64,000 nt of DNA from Jeongeupia sp. HS-3 (GTDB taxonomy: Bacteria > Pseudomonadota > Gammaproteobacteria > Burkholderiales > Chitinibacteraceae): positions 1,674,001 to 1,738,000 of the forward strand of contig NZ_AP024094.1 of NCBI RefSeq assembly GCF_015140455.1, in the 5' to 3' direction. Positions 1 to 7,627 of this stretch are shown one piece after another. Under the pieces are notes generated by a model. That model was not told the DNA's origin. It worked only from the letters and a program-made list of their open reading frames with translations, and did not search any database. The number at the start of each line of letters is the position of its first letter. Within the stretch, counting starts at the first letter, position 1. A program made the translations under genes and the position numbers.

Positions 1-183
1 ATAAGCAGTCGCCAACGCGGCCTGCGCGGCATCGTCATCGCGGCGTATGCCCAGCGCCGCGGCTAACAAGCCAATCAGCGCCGAGCGCGAGGGCTGCGCG
101 GCCGAATGCCGCGACTCGCCCACCGCGATTTCTCCCCAACTGGCCATCGGCCCGTAGAGGCGAAACACCAGATAGTCGCTCAT
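1..183 (-). CDS. cas5e: Type I-E Cascade subunit Cas5e (CasD), N-terminal part only
   Basis: Only the first 61 residues are inside the window; the gene runs off the left edge. The ATG at 183 lies 4 bases after the cas7e stop, so the two are co-transcribed. The translated start contains MSDYLVFRLYGPMASWG and then a serine/alanine-rich stretch ending PSRSALIGLLAAALG, the typical Cas5e opening (beta strand, then the glycine/serine segment that contacts the crRNA 5' handle). In Cascade, Cas5e caps the 5' end of the crRNA next to Cse1. Order cas3-cse1-cse2-cas7-cas5 is the standard I-E order, so cas6e, cas1 and cas2 should follow outside the window. Confidence 0.9.
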   Translation of the reverse strand, partial: MSDYLVFRLYGPMASWGEIAVGESRHSAAQPSRSALIGLLAAALGIRRDDDAAQAALATAY

Positions 184-187
184 CGCC

Positions 188-1222
188 TCACTCCGCCGCG
201 ACGAAATCAATCAGCTCGGCAACGCTACCCTTGCCAGCAAACACATCGACGTCGTAGCTCGCGTCGGCGCAGGCGCCATAGACCTTGTCCATATTTGTAC
301 GCACCGTTTCCAGCTCGGCCACGGCACTGCGGCCATAGTCGTTGCCCGACACCGGCTTCAAGAAGGCCAGCGACAGCGAGCGTGGCTGGCGGCTGCCTTT
401 TTCGGCCAAGGCGTAATGCGCATAAGCGCGGCTGGCAAAGCTGTTTTGCTTGCCCGACGGGCCGACGGTCAGCGCGGCTTCGACCAGCGCTTTGAGCGCC
501 TTTGCGGTCAAGGCCTTGTCGCCACCCAAGTTGCGTTCCAACTGATCGCGATCAATGCACACGTACTGATAGAACACCGCAGCGGCAAAACCAGACTCAC
601 CGATGTGCGCGGCACCGGCATCGTCCTGATTTAGATCATCAACAGCGGTGAAATAGTCATCCTCGATCACCGACGCATGCACGCCGAGGGCGTGCGCCAC
701 CTGCACCGCGGCCTCGCCGTTGAACTCGGTCTTGGCCGCCAACATCCGGCCAAACATGGCGATATCGACCGCGTGCTGGGTATGCAGCAAAGCATCGAGC
801 TCTGCCTTGCTCGGCTCGCGTTTTTCAGCGGCCAGCGTCGCCACCAGCGCGTCCAGGGTTGCGCGCTCTTCCGGCGCCACGTGCACCAGTTGCTCGATTT
901 CCAGCGGATTGTCTTTCTTCACTGCGCCGTAAACGCCGGCGACTTTCGATGCCCAATCCTTGGCATTTTTATCCGATACACCGGCCGCAAGCAGCGCGTC
1001 GAACACATCGCGCCCCAGCCGCTTGGTACGCGTGCCGATGGTGCCGGCCAGTTGCTGCTGAAACACTTCGGATATGCGCCATGCACGCTTCAAACTCTGC
1101 GACGACACGCGCAGCCGCTCGGCACCACCCATACGGGCAGTTTTGGGCCGGCCCAGATCATCACGGTTCAGGTTGGCCGGCGGGTAGGAAATCAGCAGGT
1201 GCAACTGGATATAGCGGGTCAT
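188..1222 (-). CDS. cas7e: Type I-E Cascade backbone subunit Cas7e (Cse4/CasC)
   Basis: A 344-residue protein of normal Cas7e length. Six copies form the crRNA-binding filament of Cascade. The N-terminus (IQLHLLISYPPANLNRDD followed by PKTARMGGAERLRVSSQS) is the conserved RAMP-like start; the serine/arginine segment lies near the crRNA-binding palm. Further family marks are the central TQHAVDIAMFGRML stretch, GAAHIGESGFAAAVFYQY, and the GPSGKQNSFASRA segment. It follows cse2 after a 69-base gap and is followed at once by cas5e, so it is part of the same minus-strand operon. Confidence 0.95.
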   Translation of the reverse strand: MTRYIQLHLLISYPPANLNRDDLGRPKTARMGGAERLRVSSQSLKRAWRISEVFQQQLAGTIGTRTKRLGRDVFDALLAAGVSDKNAKDWASKVAGVYGAVKKDNPLEIEQLVHVAPEERATLDALVATLAAEKREPSKAELDALLHTQHAVDIAMFGRMLAAKTEFNGEAAVQVAHALGVHASVIEDDYFTAVDDLNQDDAGAAHIGESGFAAAVFYQYVCIDRDQLERNLGGDKALTAKALKALVEAALTVGPSGKQNSFASRAYAHYALAEKGSRQPRSLSLAFLKPVSGNDYGRSAVAELETVRTNMDKVYGACADASYDVDVFAGKGSVAELIDFVAAE

Positions 1223-1291
1223 TGTTTTGCCTTGTTTTCAGTCAGTCGATTTAAGCGGGTTGATTCGGATGGGTTGAGCCGGCGGCGCGAT

Positions 1292-1876
1292 TTACTTCAG
1301 CGCCGCGCCGTAATAATCGGTCGCCCAGCGCACTTTCAAGCGTTTGGCCGGCGCCTGCTCATGGCCATCGCGGTATTCCCATATCCACGCGAGCAGGTCG
1401 TCGGCCAGCGCCACCACATCGACCGCCGCGTCAGCCAACTTCACCGCCCCGATCGCCTGACGGTAGAAATCGGCCTCGTTGTCGCAGGTCTGCAAGCGCT
1501 GAAAACGCAGCTCGCTCATCAACGGCTGGCCGCTCTCGCCCTTTGCCCCCAGGAAGGCGGCGAAGCTGGCGCCGGTTTTGATGTCGGTTTTCACATGCGC
1601 CAGCACGCCGGCCACCAGCGCCAATGCCGATGGATCTTCTGCAAGCAGCGGAAAACGGTGGTCCGGATCTGGCTTGCCGAGCAGTTGATACAGCCGCTGA
1701 AACGCCGATTGCAGCAACACCTCGCCGGACTCGGCGCAGCGGCGCAGCAAGGCGCGATCGGCGCGGGTAAACATCGCAAACGGCCCGCCTTTGGGAGCGT
1801 CTTCCTGCGGTTGCAGGCTGGTCCACCACTGCCGGATCAGCTCGGCCTGATAGTCATCAAGATACTGCCGTTTCAT
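1292..1876 (-). CDS. cse2: Type I-E Cascade small subunit Cse2 (CasB)
   Basis: The start is placed at the ATG at 1876, which overlaps the cse1 stop in an ATGA arrangement (1873-1876) typical of translational coupling; an upstream in-frame start would add 26 unlikely residues. The 194-residue helical protein contains RADRALLRRCAESGEVL and the C-terminal WIWEYRDG...KRLKVRWATDYYGA segment characteristic of Cse2. Two copies line the belly of Cascade and stabilise the R-loop and the displaced strand. Downstream cas7e begins 69 bases later. Confidence 0.92.
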   Translation of the reverse strand: MKRQYLDDYQAELIRQWWTSLQPQEDAPKGGPFAMFTRADRALLRRCAESGEVLLQSAFQRLYQLLGKPDPDHRFPLLAEDPSALALVAGVLAHVKTDIKTGASFAAFLGAKGESGQPLMSELRFQRLQTCDNEADFYRQAIGAVKLADAAVDVVALADDLLAWIWEYRDGHEQAPAKRLKVRWATDYYGAALK

Positions 1877-3474
1877 GCGCCCTCCTTCTGTAAGGCTTCG
1901 ACGTCTTTGACGATCTGCCACATCGATTTCATCGGCTTGGCGGCGTTGAGCCACTTGCCAAGTTCAGTACGCGCCTGCACCACGCGTTTCATGTCCATGT
2001 CCTCAATCGGGGCACTCAAAACCCAGTCGTCGAACAAGGCGATGGTTTTGCCGCGCAGCTTGATCAGCCAAGCGCGGTAAATCGCTGCGACAGTGTTCTC
2101 GTCGAGCGCCTCGGCATTCGCCATGGTTTGCAAGGATTGGTAGAACAAGGCTTCGGTGCCCTGCCAAAAACTCTGCGGCACCGCCGGTTCGTTGCCGACG
2201 TCGGCCGGACGACTAAAACGGGCGGCTTTGACGTATTTGCCAAGTAATCTGGCGGACTCGCTGGCGACTTCTAGTAAAAGCCGAGTCGAACTATCCATTT
2301 TCTTTTTTATTTTTTCGGAATCGTGCACATAAAGTGGGAGCACGGTGTCATACCAGCAAAGTGCTTTTGCTTGACCAGGCTGCATGTCATATCCAAAACA
2401 CCATACGACGACAGCTCTCTCTTTCGCAGGGAAATAGCGGAATTTTCGGCTATTAAAATCAGCGATCACCTGAGCCACACAAACCCCAGCATCTTCATCT
2501 CCGAGCGTAAAGCTAGCCCAATTTTTATATCCGCCATACGCACGTCCACCCTTAAACGACAGCACCTCCCTAGTTTTTGAATCGAGAACATAAGGGGAGA
2601 GTGGATGAGTCCACGGCCCCTTATAATCAGCCCCTCCACTCAAAAATCGATATTTTTCAATTAATTCATTCGAGTGAGCACTACATATTTCACACTCACC
2701 AGCACGTCTGTTTTTTAACTCCGCACTAACTCGTCGCGGGGTTCCCCAATATGGAAGTAATTTATTCTCTGGTGACGGCACAATGGGAATGCCCGCTTTA
2801 CCCCCAACAATCGTGCTGCACAGCCAAGGAAAATTTAAAGATTCTTTGAAAACTACTGAATCACAGTCACTATCAAGAAAATGGTTACTCGGTAATACAT
2901 TGAGCCACAGCTTTTCCCAAAGTGTCGCATCCTGCTTCGCGGGAAGAATAAGCGTAGTAAGTGGCCCGCCGCCCCTCACGGACGTTTGATACCCTCTGCC
3001 GCCAGCAGGTGCATTTATTTGCAATGTAAAAATCGCAGTTGCAAAGCACGCCGGACACATGCCATCCCAAGCCCGCAGTTTATTGAAATAAATATTTGAC
3101 TCAGATCCAAGATCAATAAGCAATGAATCAGTAGAGTTTATATTTTTCTCAGGAAGCACCTCATAATCTTGCATAAACGCCGGGCCATCGCCATCAAGCT
3201 CAAACGCCGCAGCGAACGGAGAAAATGCCTTGGCCAACTCATCACGCGATGGCGGCGTCTTCCAGCGCGCAAACCATTCGTCGTGGTCTTTGGGCGCGTA
3301 GGCGGTTTGCAGCAGACCAATCAAGAACTGGTATAGCGCACCGCGAAAGTCGGCGCGCGGCGCAGTGACACCCACGAATTGATCACTAGAAACGTCGCAC
3401 ACAGCCGCAGATACCGGGCCTGCTTCAGCCCTATCCAACATCAGCCACAAATTGCCCTGATCAAGAAGATTCAT
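1873..3474 (-). CDS. cse1: Type I-E Cascade large subunit Cse1 (CasA, Cas8e)
   Basis: A 533-residue Cas8e, the subunit that reads the PAM and recruits Cas3. Seen directly: the N-terminal fold, a CPAC pair (C140/C143) and a CEIC pair (C261/C264) that together make the usual zinc site, and the C-terminal four-helix bundle region. The ATG at 3474 has GAAGGA six bases upstream. The central part of the gene (about 2290-3180, residues ~100-395) is visibly richer in A/T than both ends and than cas3, cse2 and cas7e, which suggests a recombined or fast-evolving core. Its stop overlaps the cse2 start. Confidence 0.94.
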   Translation of the reverse strand: MNLLDQGNLWLMLDRAEAGPVSAAVCDVSSDQFVGVTAPRADFRGALYQFLIGLLQTAYAPKDHDEWFARWKTPPSRDELAKAFSPFAAAFELDGDGPAFMQDYEVLPEKNINSTDSLLIDLGSESNIYFNKLRAWDGMCPACFATAIFTLQINAPAGGRGYQTSVRGGGPLTTLILPAKQDATLWEKLWLNVLPSNHFLDSDCDSVVFKESLNFPWLCSTIVGGKAGIPIVPSPENKLLPYWGTPRRVSAELKNRRAGECEICSAHSNELIEKYRFLSGGADYKGPWTHPLSPYVLDSKTREVLSFKGGRAYGGYKNWASFTLGDEDAGVCVAQVIADFNSRKFRYFPAKERAVVVWCFGYDMQPGQAKALCWYDTVLPLYVHDSEKIKKKMDSSTRLLLEVASESARLLGKYVKAARFSRPADVGNEPAVPQSFWQGTEALFYQSLQTMANAEALDENTVAAIYRAWLIKLRGKTIALFDDWVLSAPIEDMDMKRVVQARTELGKWLNAAKPMKSMWQIVKDVEALQKEGA

Positions 3475-3495
3475 ACCTATCCTTCGTATGTCATT

Positions 3496-3584
3496 TCCTT
3501 CCCCGCGATCGCGGGGATGTCTTCATAGTGTCAATAAACAACCATATTTATACTCCTGTTCCCTGCAGTCGCGGGGATATTTAG
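3496..3584 (+). repeat. Two type I-E CRISPR repeat-like hairpins around a 31-bp spacer-like segment
   Basis: In the gap between cas3 and cse1, 3496-3524 and 3556-3584 can be aligned base for base at an offset of exactly 60. Both have TTCCC, a 6-bp stem with a 4-base loop, then GCGGGGAT. The first stem is CCCCGC-GATC-GCGGGG, the second CCCTGC-AGTC-GCGGGG, where the changed base keeps pairing as a G-U. This is the architecture of the I-E repeat recognised by Cas6e, read on the plus strand, opposite to cas transcription. The 8-base segments after the stems (the crRNA handle position) differ, so these are degenerate, not an active two-repeat array. The last bases of the flanks are not conserved. 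The true repeat of this locus is outside the window and could not be compared. Confidence 0.6.
3547..3575 (-). promoter_or_regulatory. Candidate weak promoter for the cse1-cas5e part of the operon
   Basis: On the minus strand a TATAAA box (3552 to 3547) lies within the spacer-like segment, about 75 bases before the cse1 start. No good -35 box is seen at the right distance; that place (3570-3575) is occupied by the stem of the second repeat-like hairpin. If it is a promoter it would need an activator or be controlled through the hairpin region. An AT-rich box could also occur here by chance. Confidence 0.25.
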
Positions 3585-3619
3585 AAAAGGCCGGGCCACC
3601 GCCCTTTTCATACTTGGGC

Positions 3620-6355
3620 TCATGCCGTCAGCACCCCAAGACCCGCGCAATAAACAAGACGCACCTCCCGCCCATGCCCATCGAGCGCCTCGGCATACCA
3701 ACGCCCGGCCTCATTCTCGATGGGCAAGAGCGGCAGGACGAGGGCCGGTGCTTCCAGCAGCGGATAGCGTTCACGCAAGGCGGCAATCGCCGCGCCAAAA
3801 CGGTCTTGCCATGCCGGTGACAAATCCCTGATCTTGTAGGTGCCGAGCCGTGCCGCAGACAACGGCCAGCCATGTCGATCCGCCTCGACAATCGGTTTCA
3901 GCGCCTCGCCGTCGGGCTGGGCGAGGTAAAGCGTTTGGGTTTCGTCGCTTAAGCGGGTCGGGATACGCGCTTCGTCGTCCCAATGGCGGTTACTGTCACG
4001 GCAATAGCCTTTACCCAAGTCGAGCGCATTGAAATTCGCCTGGCTTTGTTCGGCCAAGGCTTCGCCTTCGCACTTGCGGCTGGCCTCTTGCAGTGTGTCG
4101 GGAATGTCGATCTGCGCGTCGTCGCCGTACACGGCCTCGACCAGCTGCCGCACCGCGCCGGGCTGACCCGGTTCACCTGGCGAAACGATTTCACCGGCAG
4201 CGAGCAAGGCCCGCTGCGTTAGCCACAGCTGACCGATATCCGGATAAACGTACTGCGCTTTCGGAAAAACTGCACCGTACCAATTCGCTGGCGGCGTCTC
4301 GGTCGGTGCCGGGCCAAACACGTACAACACCGGCGCCGGGCGCTGCTCTATATCGGCCGGATTGCCCTGCGCATCGCGCACATGCCGCTGCAAACGGCCG
4401 GCGCGCTGGATCAACAGATCAATCGGCGCCAAATCGCTGATCAGTACATCAAGATCCAGATCGAGGGACTGTTCGATCACTTGCGAGCCAATCACGACTT
4501 TGCCACTGCGATCCGCCGTGATCGAATGCTTGCCAAAGGTGTCCAGCGTGCGGTTTTCAATATCGAGGCGATGTCCCATCGCGTAACGGCTGTGAAACAG
4601 GATGAGTGCGTCGTCATCTAGCTCGGCTTGCAACGCCAGATAGGCATTGCGGCAGTCTTCTACGGTATTGCGTATCCAGCCCACACAACGTCCGGCGGCA
4701 AGGTGTTCATGAATCAGGGCCAGCACGTCGGCTTCGTCGTGCACGTGTTGAATCTTGACCCGCCGTTTGACCTGTTCGCGGGTTGCACAGGCTTCGGTGC
4801 GCACTTGAGCAGCGGCTTGAGTGGCCAATGGATAGCGTTCATCGGCAGGCAAGTCCTGCCCGGTAACACCCAAGCCTTTTTGATATGCCGCGATCAAGCT
4901 GGCACGCGTTGATGCCGGCACCGTTGCCGACAGCAGCAGCGCAGAACCACCCTGCCGCGCGTGCCCTTCCAGCAAACGGCACAACAATCGGTTCATATAA
5001 CTATCGTAGGCGTGGACCTCGTCAACGATCAGCACCTTGCGCGCCAAGCCGAGCATCCGCAGCGACTGGTGCCGCGCCGGCAAGACCGCCAGCAAGGCCT
5101 GATCAAGCGAACCGACACCAATATCGGCCAGTAACGCCTTCTTGCGATTGTCGGCCAGCCAGCCATTGCATTGCAAAGTCGCGCTGGCCTCGCCCCTGTC
5201 GTAGCCGCGATCCTTGGGCTGAATCGACATGCGGAATTCATCGATCAAGTCGCGCGCGCCGTGTGCCAGCATCAGCGATGGCGTCTGTCCGGGCCGGTAG
5301 AAACGCGCGTAAACGTCGCCGACACGCCGATACATCTGGTTCGCCGTCGCCATCGTCGGCAGGCCGAAATAGAAGCCGCTGGCCCGTCCAGCCGCCATCA
5401 GCCGGTGTGTCAGGATCAGCGCGGCTTCGGTTTTACCGGCGCCGGTCACGTCCTCGAGCAAAAACAACTGCGGGCCATCGGCTAGCACAACGGTCGCGGC
5501 ATAGTGCTGTAGCGGCGTCGGCCGGCTGAGGTATCCAAATATTTCGTGAAGGTGGTCAACACCGGGAAACGGTGCAATGTCATTGGCCGCGAGCCCCGCG
5601 TCGGTCACGGCACGCTCGGCCGCCGGCAAAGCGACCTGCTCCCAGTAATCACGCAGCGAAAGCCGAGGCTGATCGTGATAGGGAAAATAATTCTGATTCG
5701 ATCCCAGCCAATCGGCCAGCACAGCCAAACCCGCCAGTGACCAACTGGACTGACGCAGGGCATCGCATTGTGCAGCGGTCGGCGCCTGTAAATCGGCGGG
5801 CAGTAGCAACTCGGCTGCGTCGGCGACGAACGCGGCAGCTGCGTCCACATCGTCGTCGAGAAAAAAATCGTCGAGGTCAAGCAGCGTAGAACCGCCCTCA
5901 TTGGGCGGCATACCATGATGACCGGTCACGATCTTGAGCCAATCGTTCCAGTATCCGTGTGCGGGCTCCGGCAGATGTTCTGCCGGGAAGTTGTTGGCCA
6001 GTTCGTCGCGCCACAGCAGCCAACCAAGGGTGTCATGCCGTTCGCTGTATTGCTTGGCGGTACGCGTCGAAACCAGGTCCGGAGACAGATCGGGCGCCAA
6101 CTTCTGGAACACACGCGCGAATTTGCCGAGATCGTGCAACAAGAGCAGAAAGGTAAACAACGACTGGAACTGCGCGAGGCTCAGCCCGAGCTTGCGGACA
6201 AACGACTCCCCATCGAGGCCACCGCTCTGGCGCAACAAACAATGGCCGACCGCGGCAACATCGAGACAGTGGTATGGCAGCAAATGGTAACGCGCCACAG
6301 CGGGCAGATCATCCGGACTGGCTTTGCCCCAATAGCGCCAATATGCGGCAATCAT
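3620..6355 (-). CDS. cas3: CRISPR-associated helicase-nuclease Cas3 (type I-E)
   Basis: A 911-residue fused HD nuclease and superfamily 2 helicase, the enzyme that nicks and degrades target DNA after recruitment by Cascade. The HD domain shows HDLGKFARVF (H74/D75) and the downstream GHHG motif. The helicase core shows Walker A (TGAGKTEA), the DEVH motif II, SATVP motif III and QRAGRLQRH motif VI; the C-terminal domain follows. All catalytic motifs look intact. It is the first gene of the operon; the cse1 start lies 145 bases downstream, a gap that contains the two repeat-like hairpins. Confidence 0.95.
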   Translation of the reverse strand: MIAAYWRYWGKASPDDLPAVARYHLLPYHCLDVAAVGHCLLRQSGGLDGESFVRKLGLSLAQFQSLFTFLLLLHDLGKFARVFQKLAPDLSPDLVSTRTAKQYSERHDTLGWLLWRDELANNFPAEHLPEPAHGYWNDWLKIVTGHHGMPPNEGGSTLLDLDDFFLDDDVDAAAAFVADAAELLLPADLQAPTAAQCDALRQSSWSLAGLAVLADWLGSNQNYFPYHDQPRLSLRDYWEQVALPAAERAVTDAGLAANDIAPFPGVDHLHEIFGYLSRPTPLQHYAATVVLADGPQLFLLEDVTGAGKTEAALILTHRLMAAGRASGFYFGLPTMATANQMYRRVGDVYARFYRPGQTPSLMLAHGARDLIDEFRMSIQPKDRGYDRGEASATLQCNGWLADNRKKALLADIGVGSLDQALLAVLPARHQSLRMLGLARKVLIVDEVHAYDSYMNRLLCRLLEGHARQGGSALLLSATVPASTRASLIAAYQKGLGVTGQDLPADERYPLATQAAAQVRTEACATREQVKRRVKIQHVHDEADVLALIHEHLAAGRCVGWIRNTVEDCRNAYLALQAELDDDALILFHSRYAMGHRLDIENRTLDTFGKHSITADRSGKVVIGSQVIEQSLDLDLDVLISDLAPIDLLIQRAGRLQRHVRDAQGNPADIEQRPAPVLYVFGPAPTETPPANWYGAVFPKAQYVYPDIGQLWLTQRALLAAGEIVSPGEPGQPGAVRQLVEAVYGDDAQIDIPDTLQEASRKCEGEALAEQSQANFNALDLGKGYCRDSNRHWDDEARIPTRLSDETQTLYLAQPDGEALKPIVEADRHGWPLSAARLGTYKIRDLSPAWQDRFGAAIAALRERYPLLEAPALVLPLLPIENEAGRWYAEALDGHGREVRLVYCAGLGVLTA

Positions 6356-6391
6356 TTCCCAGCGACGTCCTTACCAAAATCAAAAGCAACA

Positions 6392-6420
6392 ACAATAAAC
6401 AAGTCAGCGAAAACAGGCAA
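6392..6420 (-). promoter_or_regulatory. Candidate cas3 promoter
   Basis: Minus strand, about 40-65 bases before the cas3 ATG: TTGCCT (6420 to 6415), a 17-bp spacer, and TATTGT (6397 to 6392). It sits in an AT-rich segment that contrasts with the coding DNA around it. The boxes are imperfect, so this is a moderate guess. Confidence 0.35.
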
Positions 6421-6518
6421 ATGATCAGCGGCTGAAATCAACGGACTATTGGTCGAAAATGGCCGGACGCGTCTCATTAACGGCTATTTTCAGCAGCAAG
6501 CCACATCACGGCACTACT

Positions 6519-7589
6519 TGTCGCATCCCGGATGAGAATCTAAGCCCTCGCAGCTGGCGACTTCACTGTGCCCGCCATGCGCTTGCTAAGCTGCGAGCTT
6601 CCCTGTCGAGGTCAGCCCGATGATCGTCCAACTGCACCAGCGCGCCCGCACCACCCCGGCCATTCGTGCCGAAATCCAGGCGGCGCCGACCAGCATACCC
6701 AACACCGAACTGGCACGTCGCTACGGCGTCACCGTGGATACCATTCGCAAATGGCGCCAACGCCAGGACGTACAGGATCGTTCGCATACGGCGCATCGAC
6801 TGCAAACCACGCTGACACCCGCGCAAGAAGCGGTCGCAGTACAACTGCGCCAAACCCTTAAGCTGGGGCTGGATGATTTGCTGGTGGTGATCCGCGAGTT
6901 CCTGCATCCGACGGTCTCCCGCTCTGGGCTGGATCGCTGCCTGCGCCGCCACGGCGTCGGCAGCCTGCATGCGCTCGAACCGACACAGCGGGCGCGCAAC
7001 AGCAAACCCTTCAAGGACTACGAACCGGGCTTCATCCACGTCGATGTCAAATATCTGCCGCAAATGCCGGACGAAACCACCCGCCGCTATCTATTCGTCG
7101 CCATCGACCGCGCCACCCGCTGGGTGTTCGTGCAGATCAAGCCCAACAAGACCGCTGCAAGCGCGAAGGCATTCCTGGCCGCCTTGGCCAAAGCCATCCC
7201 GTTTAAATTGCAGATCCTGTTGACCGACAACGGCAGTGAGTTCACCGATCGCTTGTTCAATAAAACCAAGACCGCCAGCGGCGAGCATGAGTTTGATCGG
7301 CTGTGCACAGCGCTGAACATTGAGCACCGGCTGACCAAACCGCGCCATCCGCAAACCAACGGCATGGTTGAGCGTTTCAACGGTCGAATCAGCGAGGTGC
7401 TGGCGACGCATCGCTTCCAGTCTGGTGAGGACTTGGCGCAGACGTTGCAGCGCTATGTGTGGCTGTACAACCAGCACTTACCGCAACTGGCCTTGCAACA
7501 CCGAACGCCGCTGCAGGCGATGAAAGATTGGCAGCAGCGACGGCCGGATTTATTTGTTAAGCGCGTGGTGAATCGTCCGGGACTGGACA
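6519..7589 (+). mobile_element. IS481-family insertion sequence
   Basis: A 1071-bp element bounded by imperfect terminal inverted repeats. The left end starts TGTC-GCA-TCCCGGATGA at 6519; the reverse complement of the right end starts TGTC-CAG-TCCCGGACGA at 7589. The TGT...ACA ends, the size and the single DDE transposase are typical of IS481. The 8 bases to the left (GCACTACT) and the bases to the right (TTTCGCGA) do not match, so no target duplication is visible. The right end lies directly in the tssK reading frame, but no tssK sequence is recognisable to the left. Confidence 0.8.
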
Positions 7590-7627
7590 TTTCGCGATGG
7601 CACGGCGTTCAACGCGCCGCTGCATGA
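6620..7627 (+). CDS. IS481-family DDE transposase
   Basis: A 335-residue transposase: an N-terminal helix-turn-helix (ELARRYGVTVDTIRKWRQR) followed by an rve/integrase core with the acidic triad in HVDVKY, LTDNGSEF and MVERFNGR, and the usual C-terminal LQAMKDWQ...LFVKR...NRPGLD. The start is the ATG at 6620 with a purine-rich stretch (CGAGG) upstream. The right inverted repeat ends at 7589, so the last dozen codons and the stop (7625-7627) are read from the flanking tssK DNA. This means the element carries no stop codon of its own at this insertion. Confidence 0.9.
   Translation: MIVQLHQRARTTPAIRAEIQAAPTSIPNTELARRYGVTVDTIRKWRQRQDVQDRSHTAHRLQTTLTPAQEAVAVQLRQTLKLGLDDLLVVIREFLHPTVSRSGLDRCLRRHGVGSLHALEPTQRARNSKPFKDYEPGFIHVDVKYLPQMPDETTRRYLFVAIDRATRWVFVQIKPNKTAASAKAFLAALAKAIPFKLQILLTDNGSEFTDRLFNKTKTASGEHEFDRLCTALNIEHRLTKPRHPQTNGMVERFNGRISEVLATHRFQSGEDLAQTLQRYVWLYNQHLPQLALQHRTPLQAMKDWQQRRPDLFVKRVVNRPGLDISRWHGVQRAAA

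Noticed and set aside
677-2080. A 467-codon open frame on the plus strand across cas7e and cse2
   Set aside because: It is the antisense of two recognisable Cascade genes and has no protein motif; GC-rich codon bias makes long antisense frames.
3488-3820. A plus-strand frame starting in the cas3-cse1 gap (110 codons), considered as a CreT-like toxin
   Set aside because: Most of it is antisense to the cas3 end and it has no toxin-like or small membrane features.
1-6620. A CRISPR array inside the window
   Set aside because: No run of identical repeats is present; only the two degenerate repeat-like hairpins at 3496-3584 were found. The array probably lies left of the window.
6505-7600. Target-site duplication of the IS481 element
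   Set aside because: Bases on the two sides do not match for any reasonable choice of ends.
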